DNA of 64,000 bases from Antedon mediterranea (Eukaryota > Echinodermata > Crinoidea > Comatulida > Antedonidae): contig NC_092674.1 of the NCBI RefSeq assembly GCF_964355755.1, positions 26,584,001-26,648,000 of the forward strand. Direction: 5' to 3'. The notes beneath the pieces are model-generated. The model made no database searches. It was not told the origin of the DNA and saw only the letters and a list, made by a program, of their open reading frames with translations. Made by a program: the position numbers and the translations under genes. Shown here in pieces: positions 28,401-38,892 of this stretch (the stretch's first letter is position 1; every line of letters starts with the position of its first letter).

Positions 28401-31400
28401 TGTTATGCAATGAAGATCAATGGATGTATATAACATTCATATACAGTTTATGAATGCTTATTTGAAAAACTAAAACTTGTTTGAAATGTTATATTTGTCA
28501 TGTTTGTTATCATACATATTCTTTCACATTAATTTTCTTAAATAATATTTCCTATTTCTTGGTAAGAGTAAAGCTCTGTCTACACTATCAAACTTTATGT
28601 GACAAAAAAATGTGATGTGCCCATATATGGACATGATGATGTCATATCACCACCATATATTGGCATATCACTAACATATATGGGCACATCACACTGTTGT
28701 CAAACTAGTTTGATAGTGTAGACAGAGCTTAAGACTACAATCTTCTAATAGCAAGAATATAAGGCACATCTTAAAAATATACCATTGACAAAAAAAAACT
28801 ATCGTACAGATATTTTGAAATTAAATAACACATATTAATAACTAATAATGATATGAATATGAAACTGCTATTTTAATTATGCTTATGGAAGTATGTTTTC
28901 TACAACATAATTTACAAATTAGTTAATTTTACGCTTTGAATTTTATGACTCACAACACGCTTCCCGTCAGATCCTGACTTGAAGGAAAATGTAGCGGTAT
29001 TGCAGTAATTAATTACATAATTATATGCGTGAGTTCCCATTAGATAATTAGCGTTGCTAAATTCATTTAACATTTGCAAATTTTTAAGACATGTTCATAA
29101 AATCTTCCTCCCCTTCTTAAATCAAATTTACTTATCTTTGATATCAACTTCAAGAATATTGATTTGGACAACAAATTTGTTTTTGATAAATTTGCGCTGT
29201 TTTAATCGTGTACATTTATCTTTATGGGTAAAGGCAGTGTTCAAATTATAAATGACAAAGTAATTAGGTTTTTACCATAAATTAATTTTTAAATTATTTT
29301 AAGTAAAACTGTTAATAACTATTATTAAATTATCAATGTACATATTACATTTATTTATTTTTTATTTATCAATTTTTTTATTTTATTTTTTTAATTAATT
29401 TTATTATGAATATTTTTTTTAGGATTATTGCAATTATATATGTTTCATATAAGTACTGCAAAACAAAACATGCTTAAAAGAAAACACCATTGTGGTGGTT
29501 TTTATTTATTAACATATTTGAAATCTTATATAAATATTATAATAATTATAATTATAATATAAACATTATAATAATAATATAAATATTATACTATGCTTAT
29601 ACATGGATCTTTAATAGTTGTTCTAAAGTTGAAACTACGGAACTGACTTTCTTCCTTTGTTTGTTGAATTCAAGTGGTTTCCCTTCGTTGTCATATTAAA
29701 CAGTTGCTATCAGCGTTGGGGTACATCCCCAGTGTCTCAATCCCTTTAAATGTCATGTTCTCGTTTATTTTTCAGGTCCCGGAGGAGACGATAACGAAAT
29801 GCCACTTTTCATATATCGACATGGGGGAGCCAGTCACCTTGGAAGAACTCGGACGAAAGAAATTTGACGAAACAGCTGATTATAACAGCTATATGGAGAG
29901 CTGCATACAAGGAGTGTTGAAAGAATCGAGGGAAAAATTCAAAGGGTGGATTCCATGCGCACCCGTAGAGGGCGTCGATGTAGCATTTAAAAAAGTCGGT
30001 GATGAACATCCCCTCCGACTTTGGAAATGTTCGTTGGAAGTTGAGGCGCCACCATTAGAGCTGTTGCATCGTATTATTAACGAAAGGTAATTTGATTATT
30101 AAAGAAACGTTTTATGATATCTCGTATGTTTTGTCTTTCCCTTGTCGGGGTTTACAAATTAAAATAAATTTTAGTTATTCCTCTGTCTTTGCAAAATGTA
30201 ATACATACTAATTTGATATTCCTACACAAATGTATTTTATTAGATAATAATTGTTTTTAATGAAAACTAGGTGGAATGATCAATGAGTGGCTGTTTGAAA
30301 TAATTGTCTTAATTTATATATTTGATTCTGAACAATAAACTAGGTTGACATATTATAGTGTTTTATTATTTTTTGGACACAAGTACACAAAAGGATACGA
30401 ATTAGACACGCGGGGCAACAGTTGCAATCTGTTGCCTCCAGCTGCATCGAGAAAAAATTTAACGAAATTTTAGAATTACATGAAACCGAATTTAAAACAT
30501 TGGCAGGGTACGTGATTGAGGCCAACATAACAAATGTGTACAACCAGTTAAATACAGTGATTAAGTTGCAAGAAATCAACGATTATGCGTTCATCGTGCA
30601 GAAGAATGATAAGGCTGGATGGAAGTGCATGTAAATGAAGTGTTTCTTGAGCAAATCTTTCGTCGCATTTATTCTGACAACCCGTTTTTTTTTTGGTTTT
30701 TTTTGTAGATATTTATGGGATGAAGATTTACTGAAATGGCGTGTCGTTGAAAAATTAAACAATCAGACTGAAGTATATCAGTACGTAGTGAATTCGATGG
30801 CACCACACCCAACCCGAGATTATTGCGTTTTGAGGTAAATAAAAAAAATACTTCATACTGATATGTTATAAGGTTATCACCCATTAAACAAAAAAAGGTT
30901 AAGTATTTAAAGAAAGACATGGTTTAATATTTACATAGATCATTTACCATTGATACGTTGTCACATACTGTACATTCATCATATTGGTCTAGTTTGGGAC
31001 ATTTATATGTCACAGTTTTGTAACATGAGTCAACATGTAGACATCATAAAAGTGACCCGAGGAAGCTTGGGTGTCTCTCTGAGTAACAACTGGTCCTGAT
31101 AAAAATGAAAGTATATCTACTCCAAGGATAGGATATGATTAATAAAAAATGCAATATTATTTAATATCGGAATCAATAACTTTAACCTTGTCCTATTGAA
31201 CACAAACTTGTTTTAGTAATGCATTACGTAGACGGATACACAGGGGCCCGGCCGCAACACGCATCTTTTCGGTTTTTAAAAACTTTTATTCATAAATGCG
31301 TTTAATATTACTTCAGAATCAAAATTATGGTTAACAATGTTTTAATGGAAATAACTTTTTAAAATTTTGGACTGTCTGTCCCTCTCTTTCATAATATATA

Positions 31401-33283
31401 AGTCAATTCTTCCCAAAGTAATTTTGAGAATATAATGGTGGCTACAAAAATACTTAATTAAATAAACTAAATATATAATTGCAATGTTTTGATATTTAAA
31501 ACCCCCAATTCATAAATCTTAGGAAGTCTATACTAATGCCATTATACTTTGTCAATTTGAAAACAATTATATAAATTAAGGGTAATTCTTTTGAGAACCG
31601 ATGCCAATACGGTTCACCAATGCCAATCCAGTTTATTACAATATTTACCAACACAAATTAATTGGTTTATTGCGCTAACTGGAACTGCTTTATCATTATA
31701 AAACGCGCTTTGGAATTATTACATCTGTTCCTGCGCTGACAGAATGCTCCCGACTTGAGCACTGTGGTTACACTGTTATATACATATACTTAAGATAAGA
31801 CTTAAAGAAGGGAAATGTCATTTAGTACGGTTAGTTTGCCAAGAACTTATCCCCTGGGCGGTGAGTCAGCGGCGTTGTATTGCCTTACCAATTATTGGTA
31901 CATGAAACATTTTAAGATAGTCATTAATAACTTTCATAACAATAAATGTTTTTTTCCAAAAAAATTGTTATAATAAGGAAAATTATGATAATAGCAATAT
32001 TATACTAAACTAGAAAGATAACAATTTAATACAAATAACAATTTCAAATTTTAATTCTTAATATAATATTTTTTTATAATAATTTTGCTATATCTAAATG
32101 TGCGCTATATAAGTGTTAATTTTAAATTGTCTCCATTTAAATACAGGACACAAACAATTTATTTAAATGATGTAAAATGTAATAAAAGTTGTTCAACTAT
32201 TTAAAAAGTAGTTAATTAATTTTCAATGAATCCATTATAATTTCATGTTAATAGTAATAAGTAATGTTCTCTAGAGGCTCGAACCAAAACTTTATAATTG
32301 CACTCTGCCACATGCATGTATGGTAAAAAAATAGAATATAGCTTATTAATTATGAAAAAGTTAATATGATAAAAACATTATTGAGTCATTTTAATCAGTC
32401 AAGGGCATTTGGTAAAATACGTGAACTTGCAGCCCGTAACATCCTGGCTCTTCAAGACACTATGTTGCCATCCTAATTATAAATTAAACGAAGATGCTAT
32501 GAGTAGAATACGAGATTCTTATCACGGTTTAAGTTGCCCGGAAGCCTCTAAGTGAGCTCTCTTTGCTATTGAGGGTTTTTAAGTTAGCGCGACATGTTAG
32601 TGTCATGCCTACCAGATTATGCGATCACTTGTACACGGTAATACTTGTCCACCCATGCCGGTCATTAAAAAAATGACCTTCTGTCACATGATTGGTCTGC
32701 TGACCTTTTGAAATATTTAGAAAGGAGACTGCGTTAATCTCATTGGTGCCAACAAATTAATTATCTCGTGTAAATTCATTTTAATTTCCAAAAATGATTA
32801 ACTGTTTGATCAAAACACATAATATTGATTTTAATATTTAATTCTTAACATACTTTGTTTATTATATATATTGTATAATCTTTAATATTATAGAACAGAA
32901 AAATTCTCTTCTACATTATTGTATACACTAAAAATGCTTTTTTTGTTTGTATCATTTGACTTAACGGTAAAATAATTTGTTGTTATTCCAGATCGTGGAG
33001 GACTGATCTTCCTAAAGGAGCTTGCGTTCTAGTCTCGACATCCATAAACCATCCAGATGCTCCACTCATTGGTGGAATCCGCGGAACAATTCTGGCATCC
33101 AGATTCCTCATCGATCCTTGTGGATCAGGAAAATCCAAGATTACGTACATGTGTCGCGTGGACACTAAAGGAAGAACTGTAGAATGGTACAACAAATCAT
33201 TCGGACATATTTTAGCTACAATGGTGTCGCGTATCCGTGATTCATTTACGCAACCGGCAGATGGACCCGAGACAAAAGTTTAA
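4379..33283 (+). CDS. DLC1: DLC-family Rho GTPase-activating protein with START domain (5' end missing)
   Basis: Twelve exons (listed separately) join without frame errors into 1138 residues and a stop. Visible order: tail of a SAM domain, an acidic CAISDKWHFQR block typical of the family, a long Ser-rich linker with a tensin-SH2-like YDNVP motif (about residues 351-355) and an LD-like helix (about 472-488), RERRDSGVGSSLTR, RWHSFQ.SHRPSLNS, a RhoGAP domain (about 686-896) with arginine finger R725 in GIFRKPGV and Asn in MTPYNLAVCFAPSLF, and a START domain (about 930-1125). Known for the family: GTP hydrolysis on RhoA-type GTPases at focal adhesions, autoinhibited by SAM and linker; START binds lipid. 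Vertebrates have DLC1, STARD13 and STARD8; an invertebrate co-orthologue is expected, so the symbol marks the family. Residue numbers count from the first complete codon at 4380. The gene is convergent with CDKL5 downstream. Confidence 0.95.
4443..6646. other. DLC intron
   Basis: Holds one MITE copy (5451-5617), a TA-rich palindromic microsatellite (about 5316-5352) and a 13-base G run (6413-6425). Otherwise nothing recognised. Confidence 0.7.
5451..5617. mobile_element. MITE copy 1 (TWA-TSD family)
   Basis: Begins AGCTCTGTCTACTATCAAA and ends in the inverted form TTTGATGGTGTAGACAGTGCT, flanked by TTA on both sides. The interior carries the family's CCCAAATATGG and CATATATGGGCACATCACA boxes. 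Confidence 0.8.
6647..8075 (+). CDS. DLC1: DLC exon 2 (acidic block and serine-rich linker)
   Basis: 1429 nt, acceptor TTTTTAAATAG, donor TTA|GTAAGT. It opens with GDDSDEEDQCAISDKWHFQ, and carries SFLKRLDSFKSRR (about residue 180), SFYDNVPGEG (about 349) and a DPYDEVEMLLNGI LD-like segment (about 472). Large linker exon as in vertebrate homologues. The reading frame stays open 50 bases into the intron, but the GTAAGT donor restores phase with the next exon. Confidence 0.95.
8330..8651 (+). CDS. DLC1: DLC exon 3 (Ser/Pro-rich linker)
   Basis: Acceptor TTTATTACTTTAG, donor CAAG|GTAAAA. Contains a run of SP repeats (PSPVPSPSASPFPSP) and the strongly conserved family motif RERRDSGVGSSLTR just before the donor. 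The Pro-rich part is low complexity. Confidence 0.95.
8652..10878. other. DLC intron
   Basis: Contains the nuclear-receptor-like palindromes near 9440 and, at 9780-10040, degenerate ATCTTGAATATT/GGATAT repeats. No coding potential that I trust. Confidence 0.6.
9437..9487. promoter_or_regulatory. Nested palindromes with nuclear-receptor half sites
   Basis: ACCAGGTCAACTGACCTGGT (9442-9461) is an inverted repeat of AGGTCA with 2-base spacing. AGGTCATGTTGACCT (9472-9486) is the same half site with 3-base spacing, the classical oestrogen-response-element layout. Outer arms AACATGACC and GGTCATGTT also pair. Binding is not shown by sequence. Confidence 0.35.
10879..10944 (+). CDS. DLC1: DLC exon 4 (RWHSFQ motif)
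   Basis: 66 nt between TTTTAACAG and AAG|GTAAGC. Reads AKRTRIRWHSFQKSHRPSLN, nearly identical to the vertebrate DLC1 segment before RhoGAP. Phase 2 at both ends. Confidence 0.95.
11120..11580 (+). repeat. Degenerate tandem duplication, about 80-bp unit
   Basis: The phrase ATGCAACARATATG followed by TTCTTCACTCTGCAACT recurs at about 11268 and 11340, with weaker echoes before and after. Old local duplication. Confidence 0.55.
15461..15602. mobile_element. MITE copy 2 (TWA-TSD family)
   Basis: GCTCTGTGTACACTATCAAA at the left and AGTTTGATAGTGTAGAGC at the right are inverted ends; the interior has two ACCATATTTGGGCA boxes. Confidence 0.75.
16185..16411. mobile_element. MITE copy 3 with internally amplified 20-bp unit
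   Basis: Ends AGCTCTGTCTACACTATATC and GTTTGATGGTGTAAATGGAGCT, TSD TAA on both sides. Inside, the unit ATGGTAGTGATGTGCCCAAA is repeated about five times, against one or two in other copies, making it roughly 225 bp instead of about 150. Open frames on both strands here are only this repeat translated. Confidence 0.8.
20961..21054 (+). CDS. Candidate alternative terminal exon of the DLC gene (unconfirmed)
   Basis: After GTTGTGATTGTAG, a 94-nt stretch reads, in the phase left by DLC exon 3 or 4, an Arg completed across the junction, then LVEQGDSPLVIESLAPEEL and KERLQYRKSSI, then TAA. The peptide looks protein-like (acidic start, amphipathic helix), and use of this exon would give a DLC product without RhoGAP and START. 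There is no donor that would rejoin exon 5 in phase, so it can only be terminal. Chance is possible for so short a frame. Confidence 0.25.
22410..22702 (+). promoter_or_regulatory. DLC1: Probable internal promoter and 5' UTR with CArG box
   Basis: CCTTATATGG at 22428-22437 fits the serum response factor consensus CC(A/T)6GG exactly; CACATGTG at 22410-22417 is an E-box. The sequence between these sites and the ATG at 22703 is less AT-rich than its surroundings and has no splice acceptor that would be expected for an internal exon. That this is a promoter is inference. Confidence 0.45.
22703..22950 (+). CDS. DLC1: Alternative first coding exon of the DLC gene
   Basis: An ATG at 22703 opens a frame that runs unbroken through the internal acceptor at 22830/22831 into exon 5. 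It adds 43 residues beginning MDIMTYSKIQSLLRLLRLGN in place of SAM and linker. About 430 bases upstream look like promoter plus 5' UTR: an E-box CACATGTG at 22410-22417, a perfect CArG box at 22428-22437, and composition less AT-rich than the neighbouring intron. Short DLC isoforms with unique N-termini are known in vertebrates. The start is inferred; no transcript was available. Confidence 0.6.
22831..22950 (+). CDS. DLC1: DLC exon 5 (pre-GAP helix)
   Basis: Acceptor CTTTACCCACCAG, donor TTG|GTGAGT. Reads PFQINNMSVGQLMYVRKLS and then a SLLKLTALMERY helix, matching vertebrate LQINCQSVAQMN...SLLKLTALLEKY. The same bases are the 3' part of a longer alternative first exon that begins with an in-frame ATG at 22703. 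Confidence 0.95.
22976..23150 (+). repeat. 16-bp minisatellite just after DLC exon 5
   Basis: About ten copies of TATTTAATATTTGTGG begin 25 bases inside the intron that follows exon 5. Confidence 0.8.
24670..24770 (+). mobile_element. tRNA-like SINE fragment
   Basis: A degenerate A-box-like GTGGCACTGTGGGTGGG is followed, about 40 bases on, by GGTTCAAATTC (24714-24724), a B-box match. It lacks a tRNA cloverleaf and is probably a decayed SINE head. Confidence 0.4.
24921..25153 (+). CDS. DLC1: DLC exon 6 (RhoGAP, arginine finger)
   Basis: Acceptor TTAATCTTTTAG, donor ATAG|GTAAGT. Contains FMKRIKTPDYKDR, FGVPL and SVGIFRKPGVRSRI; the Arg in GIFRKPG is the catalytic arginine finger. Confidence 0.96.
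25154..26039. other. DLC intron
   Basis: A segment at 25221-25256 (ACTTTCTGAAAACTGGAAAC and beyond) also occurs at 40016-40047, marking a dispersed repeat. Nothing else recognised. Confidence 0.6.
26040..26162 (+). CDS. DLC1: DLC exon 7 (RhoGAP)
   Basis: Acceptor CCTTTCTTAG, donor ACAT|GTAAGT. Reads VNYEGMMAYDVADMLKQYFR then ELPEPLL, the RhoGAP motif block with the conserved Lys and the PEPLL turn. Confidence 0.96.
26163..26857. other. DLC intron
   Basis: No repeat, RNA or coding feature recognised. Confidence 0.6.
26858..26988 (+). CDS. DLC1: DLC exon 8 (RhoGAP)
   Basis: Acceptor TTCTTTTTTTAG, donor CCAA|GTAAGC. Reads MPKDQRLSALQAAVMLLPDE followed by NREVLQSLVLFLSDI, a close match to the vertebrate PKDQRLQA...LLPDENREVLQ block. 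Confidence 0.96.
26989..27623. other. DLC intron
   Basis: First 250 bases contain irregular CTAGCCTA/ACTAGACTA-like short motifs; nothing further recognised. Confidence 0.6.
27624..27824 (+). CDS. DLC1: DLC exon 9 (end of RhoGAP)
   Basis: Acceptor TTTTCTCACTTCTTCAG, donor CATG|GTAAGT, 67 codons, phase 0 at both ends. Starts MTPYNLAVCFAPSLFHL with the Asn that contacts the GTPase, and ends in KEVKKLFM. Confidence 0.96.
27825..29775. other. DLC intron
   Basis: Contains one well-preserved MITE copy (28572-28729). The 3' half is extremely AT-rich with ATAAT-type runs around 29520-29590. Confidence 0.65.
28572..28729. mobile_element. MITE copy 4 (best-preserved ends)
   Basis: AGCTCTGTCTACACTATCAA at the left and its exact inverted form at the right end, flanked by TAA on both sides. 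This copy defines the family: about 158 bp, inverted ends of 23 bp or more, 3-bp TWA target duplication, no coding capacity. Confidence 0.88.
29776..30086 (+). CDS. DLC1: DLC exon 10 (start of START domain)
   Basis: Acceptor GTTTATTTTTCAG, donor AAAG|GTAATT. Begins VPEETITKCHFSYIDMGEPV; carries SREKFKGWIPC and KKVGDEHPLRLWKCSLEVEA of the START fold. Ends in phase 2. Confidence 0.95.
30394..30630 (+). CDS. Candidate cassette exon in the START region (unconfirmed)
   Basis: A 237-nt open stretch inside the 622-nt intron between exons 10 and 11. Spliced at CAAAAG|G and TGCAT|GTAAAT it has phase 2 at both ends, exactly that of the flanking exons, and would insert 79 residues without a frame change. 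The product is helix-rich and begins IRIRHAGQQLQSVASS; I recognise no family. Splice signals are weaker than those of the neighbours, and a stop follows directly if the donor is not used. Vertebrate DLC proteins have nothing here. It could instead be an exon remnant of another gene or chance coding potential. Confidence 0.35.
30709..30834 (+). CDS. DLC1: DLC exon 11 (START domain)
   Basis: Acceptor with a very long T-tract ending GTAG, donor TGAG|GTAAAT. Reads YLWDEDLLKWRVVEKLN, TEVYQYV and NSMAPHPTRDYCVLR, a hallmark START segment of the DLC family. Confidence 0.96.
30835..32991. other. DLC intron
   Basis: Plain AT-rich sequence; I see no repeat family, RNA gene or coding frame. Confidence 0.6.
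32992..33283 (+). CDS. DLC1: DLC exon 12 (end of START, stop codon)
   Basis: Acceptor TGTTATTCCAG. Reads SWRTDLPKGACVLVSTS, PCGSGKSKITYMCRVD and WYNKSFGHILATMVSRIRD, ending ETKV and TAA at 33281-33283. Confidence 0.96.
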
Positions 33284-33800
33284 GAATATATACTGTATAT
33301 ACATACAATGACTGGCTGTCTTTCGATTTTAATATTGATGCAAAATATTTTTGTTTTATGTGATTGTGTGATGGTTTTTATGAAGTAAATAAACTGTCAA
33401 TTAAAGAAATCATGAGAATTATGTTTCTTATAGAAAAAATTAGAAAAAAAAATATTTTATTCAAAAGAAAGGTCTTTGTATTCATAAGTAGTTACCTAAT
33501 ATTATTTTTATACGAACACAGAACACAAAAAATACATTTATCAAGCGAAGATAATCCGACGAATCATTTGCGTTGTATTTAATGTGGATAATTTATTTTG
33601 ATTACGAATATTTTTATTAGTATTTATGATTACATTTTTTTGGTAGACTTTTGTACCATTGGTATAAAAATGTACCTTAAAACACAGTGTGAAATATTGT
33701 AACATATGTCTATAGTTGTGTAAATAGAGTCGAAAAAATGACATTATTTACTAATGTATAAAGAATATTGTATACTTTGTTAATTGGATTTATTAATAAA
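33284..33800 (+). other. DLC1: DLC 3' UTR with candidate polyadenylation signals
   Basis: AT-rich sequence after the stop. AATAAA occurs at 33388-33393 and 33795-33800; either could define the mRNA end. No coding potential. Confidence 0.5.
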
Positions 33801-35691
33801 CTATGTATATCCAATTAAAATTTCATTTTGTTTAAATTAACAACTCATATTATAACCATCCTTTAATTTAAAATGAATGTTTTAAATGTAATTTTTGTTA
33901 AACTTTTGTTTGTAATAATATTGTAAAGAAACATGTTTTTTTTTAGAAATAGCATGTCTTGATCATGTATGATAAGAAGTCAAAATACTGTAATGACTTG
34001 TTAAAATCAATTAAAGATATGAAGCCCATTCCATTTTATGTTAATATAGGTGCTACTAATACCCAATCCTATGACATTACAGGTCATAGTTCATATATTT
34101 TTCTAAGGTTTGATATTGGATAATTAAAACGATAATTAAATTCAGAAAATAAGTACAATTTGTAATAAAAAAAAATAGTAATTCTTTATCAGAAATAATA
34201 ATTGCATTTTATCCAATTTAATCATCTTTATTAATTAAAAGTTGAGAAAATAACATTGAATAAAAAAGGAAAATATCAATATATTTAATAGTGGTATAGC
34301 TAATTTCAATACTTTTGTTTAGTTTGAAAAATACATAAAATTAGTAAATGTAATTACTCTGAAAAATAAAACAGAGTTTAAGAAAATAATTAGGACGTTA
34401 ACAATTTCTGGTTTGAAGAAAAAGTTCATTTTTTGACTGTTCAATTTTGGAGTTAATACTTTAAAAGCATACTTAAAACATTATTATATATATAATTCTT
34501 TAAAAATGTATTTGAAGATGAATTAATTTGAGAAATATATTACATTTTTATTTTCTGTGGGAACAATTAATTAAGTCTTTCAAGTTGTTTGACTGAGTAA
34601 TAATACTCTTCTATTATTGTTTTTATTTTTATATATATATTTTTTTTTTATTAACTATGTTTTTGTTTTAAAACAAATATGAGTGGATATTTTGTTGGTG
34701 CTTGTTTTTGGTTCTGGAGAAATGATATCTGATAATTTGACATTCTTTCTAGATTTTACCTGTAATATCCATCGTTGCGTAGGAAGAATATTTTTTAGAT
34801 TTGCAGACAGGGTATAAAGAAATACAGTAAAGTTACTCAATGTATCCGTAACATTCTTTAAAATTTACATTATTTGTAATTCAAATATAACAATTCCCCA
34901 TCATAAAAACATGTAAAAATTCATAAAAAGTGATGTATATATTATCTTATACAGTAAATGGCTGCATTCTTCTTTTATTACTATTTTCAATATTTCTCTT
35001 ATTTTAGTTTCAAATATTAGTTTGCTCTAATTCCCTAATTCTCTAAAAAGAAATTAACTACGATGAAGTTTTTTAAATATATATTTTGCTGTTTTATTAT
35101 TTAATTTTGTTACTGCTGCCCCGGGAACTCGCACTCTTTTAGTAAAACTTTAAATGCTTGAATTAACTGGGTATAGCAGTCTTTCTACCTCACTTGTAAT
35201 GTGTTTTTCGTCTACTTGCAGCTATATATAAACTACGCAGGTTAAGGGGTGCGGGGAAAGGGTAAAGATGGGGTTAAATTAGGGTAATAAGTTTAGTGAA
35301 GTAAAAGAAGTGGTTTAGGATTTCTGTAAAACTTTTATAAATGTATGTTATAAGTAATTTGCAATATTTATCATTATTATTATTATTATTTCCCATATTA
35401 TCATATTCAAACAAATAAAAAAAATCTAAGGTGCAAATATGTCTTCTGTTTTCTACTTGTTTTATTTTCTTGCTTACTAAAATTACGCCAACAAGTTTAA
35501 GCATTTTGTGTGTTGGCAGTCTACAATGCACATAAGACCAAGAGCAGACGAAACACAACAAGGAATTAAAAATAAAAGATTATGAACTGTTTCAACAGAA
35601 AGCCAAACCTGCTGCATTTTGCATTGAGAAATTCCTGCAAATTCAATGCAAAAGATAAAGTTTAGCACTTCCTTTCACCCTCTCTATTACC

Positions 35692-35759
35692 TCTTTCACA
35701 CCAAAAGCAAAACTCCGGAGACACTCCGAAGTTCATGCCCGGTGTTTTGGTGTGAAAGG
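35692..35759. repeat. Small fold-back element
   Basis: CTTTCACACCAAAA and TTTTGGTGTGAAAG flank about 40 bases with ACTCCGGAG/ACTCCGAAG repeats. The shape is that of a miniature palindromic repeat. Confidence 0.55.
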
Positions 35760-37359
35760 TAAAATCAAGCAACTCCGGATCCTGTAGCATGTTATTACAA
35801 TAACTATTATTTCCAGTGGCAGAAATCTGGAAACATTGGAGCCAAGTGTCACAAATTGGAAGGAGGTAGGCTGGCTAACTTGTTTTGAAAAATTCAATAT
35901 AATAAAGTAATATTCAATATAATAAAGAATTATTTTATTTATTTACACTTTAAGAAAGAATCCCCATTATCAAAACAGTGACAATAAACCATGTTGTACA
36001 CTGTATTACAAAATGGGGTACAGTATCCCTGTACTGTAGTATGCTTAGGCCTGCAGGTACTATTATCAGATGCACAGAGGGTTGCTCAAAGATACCCTCA
36101 CCCTTCGAATAAACTACTCCCACACTCAAATAAAGCACTCCCGCCCCTCGATTAAAGCCCTCCCAGGAAAATGAGTAATACTTGTATTTAAATTTCAGAA
36201 AATGAAAGTTGAGTCTTGTTTGAGTGAAGACCAGATAGTTGGCATAAGGATCATTAATTCCCGATGGAGATCAGAGGAAATGTATCCTCAGGCCTAGATT
36301 TCAAGTTTAAGTAACCAAGATTTATCCTGAATTTTGTTTTTTTAGATTTTGGCATACTTAAACCAGGCATGATACTATATGGTTAATATTTACTGTGTAT
36401 TTGATCACATGCCAGATCTTTATGATACTTAATTCAACATTTGAAAACAATGTTAATCTGCCAAATCTTACAACTGGGGAAAGAAACCCAATAAATTATT
36501 TGAAATATTAATGTGTATAATATATAATCTGTGAGTTTGACTTGATGTATAAAAGCAGAGCGAAATAGATAAAAAAAATATATATTAAAAAAAATAGACA
36601 TCATTCAGTAATAATGAATTATATTAAGAGAAAACATTAAAATAAATTTAGCAAGCTTTTCATTCCACAACTGTCATGGTTTGTTAACACGGTCTCCTTC
36701 ATTTATCGTACGAAAAAGAAAACTTGCATTTATGACCGATACTGATATAATACCTATTTAGTGGCTTGCTGGCCTGGTAAACATCTAATAAAACATTAGG
36801 CACATTTTAACCATGATGTAATTGAAATTTACTACAAAACACAACAATTACAATATTTAAACAATATAATTTGTTATTTATTATTGTCACATAATAATAC
36901 TGTACAATTTTAGATACTTTATTTAACACCTTTACTACTTGTGTAGCACAAACCCAGTGGTGTAACGGCTATCCGCGTTCACTGGCTGAACTCAGGGGCT
37001 CCAGGGCTTAAGGGGCCCAGAGCATAAGTATGCCTAAACGCAATTACGTACCAGCATTGGTCTCCCTTAGGAGTGTTAAACCAGGACTTTTCCCCCTGTG
37101 ATACATCATTGTCAAATGTGGTATCTTTGGTCAAAAACACAGTAAATATGTTAGAGGCTATATTTTGAATATTTTCTTACGTTAATAATTTGTTATTTAC
37201 GAGTCTCATGAACTAATTAACAACTCCCTGGGAGTAAAGTTTGTCGTTTGGTGCTTATTGAACTGATTTTAACAAAAACAATTCCCAGTTTATTTTTGAA
37301 GCATTTGTATACAATTCAGGAGCAATTTTAAAACTGGTGTCTCCCTTTAGTTAACCCCA

Positions 37360-37470
37360 CCACTGGTCTTTTAAGTGAACCACACAACTGGTCTTAAGTG
37401 AACCTCACCACTAGTCTTTTAAGTGAACCACACAACTGGTCTTAAGTGAACCTTACCACTAGTCTTTTTA
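37360..37470 (+). repeat. Short tandem repeat, about 47-bp unit
   Basis: Alternating AACTGGTCTTAAGTGAACC and CACTAGTCTTTTAAGTGAACC phrases, two and a half copies. Confidence 0.65.
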
Positions 37471-38172
37471 AAGTGATGTGCCGCATTAAAGTGATATCTA
37501 ATTGTTCAAGGATATCAAGTTAACATACCACTCTCGATTTAAAGGAATTTTCAACCAATCATAGGATTCTTTTACTTTTTTTTTCCATTCATTCATTATT
37601 TCTGTATTTTGATTACCAATTATTAAGAGGCTCCTGAAAACCTGATGAGATGTTGGGTCATAATGGTTTATAATGTCCTTTTCTTTTAACACCAACAAAC
37701 TCATTTACATTTATTTGACCTGAAGGCAAACTGAACTGTTATAAATAATTTATCATAACATATGATTTAATTTTGGATGAAACTGCGGAAGAACCATGTC
37801 AATAAATAAAAATACACCCAAAACAGATGCACGCAAAAGTTCAAGGAAAAATGTAAAATTAAATCTTAAGTAACATGAAAGTGATTGGTTTGTAATTGGA
37901 TGTGAATCATTCTCAATTTTAGGTTAAATGAAGTTTAATTATTCATCAAAATAACATGTTTTTAAAGTGCTTTTTTGGCTGACAAACTTTGGTAACTTAT
38001 TGCAAATGAGGCATGTAAGGCTTCTCACGGACGCCCACCTAGAATCAGAGGGGAAACTCATAGGTGGGTGTGGTTTTAGCCTTAAAGAATGTGAAGTTTC
38101 ACACTTGTAGAAGTGCCTTGGGGTTGTATGTCAGAAGGAGTGTGATGACGCAGGTTTGATATTCGCCTCTGC

Positions 38173-38258
38173 AATGGTAGTGATATGACATCATCATATC
38201 CATATATGGGCACATCACATGTTTTTGTCAAATAAAGTTTGATAGTGTCGACAGAGCT
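38173..38258. mobile_element. MITE copy 5, 5' truncated
   Basis: Starts inside the element at AATGGTAGTGATATGACATC and ends AGTGTCGACAGAGCT|TTA. The left inverted end is missing. Confidence 0.7.
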
Positions 38259-38863
38259 TTAGACAAGATGCTAATACCACAGAGCCCTCCTCTGGGACAA
38301 GCCTATTCAGGGGCACTTTTTCATGAAATGAAAAAAGGGAAATATTTGTTATATATCTCTTATTCAGAAGACACACTTTGATCCTAAAAAATGTTCTTTT
38401 AACATAGGTTGTTCTATTGTATTCCCATTCCATCATCTTTCAGACGTGAAGTTTAGCCATTGGTCCAATGTAAAACTACACATAAAATAAAAGGTTTTTC
38501 TTGTTTGGTTAAAATGCGAGGTAGGTAATGTTTTGCATGCCTGTGTGAACCCACTGTAAAGTAGCATCATAAATTTAACACAAAAAGTAATGAGCAGTTC
38601 TGTAAATCGATACAACTAATACTTTTTTTTAAATGCATATTTGGTCAATAAAATTCAAAGCACATAATATTAATGCACAACTAAACTAAAGCATTTCTTG
38701 TTTAAATAATTTATGTAAAATATAAAAATTACTAAATATTATATATTCTATTTACAGTAAAAGTTATGATCAGAAATCTAAACTAGTATGGACAAGACCA
38801 ACTTTTCGTAGGAACATGGAGTTATAAATTTAGAATTATGGTAGGTAGTAGAATATTAATCAT

Positions 38864-38892
38864 ATCAGGGAAGAGTTAAACTCTTCCCTGAT
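38864..38892. repeat. Near-perfect 14-bp inverted repeat
   Basis: ATCAGGGAAGAGTT and AACTCTTCCCTGAT are separated by a single A. It would form a tight hairpin; there is no evidence that it is a terminator or small RNA gene. Confidence 0.7.
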
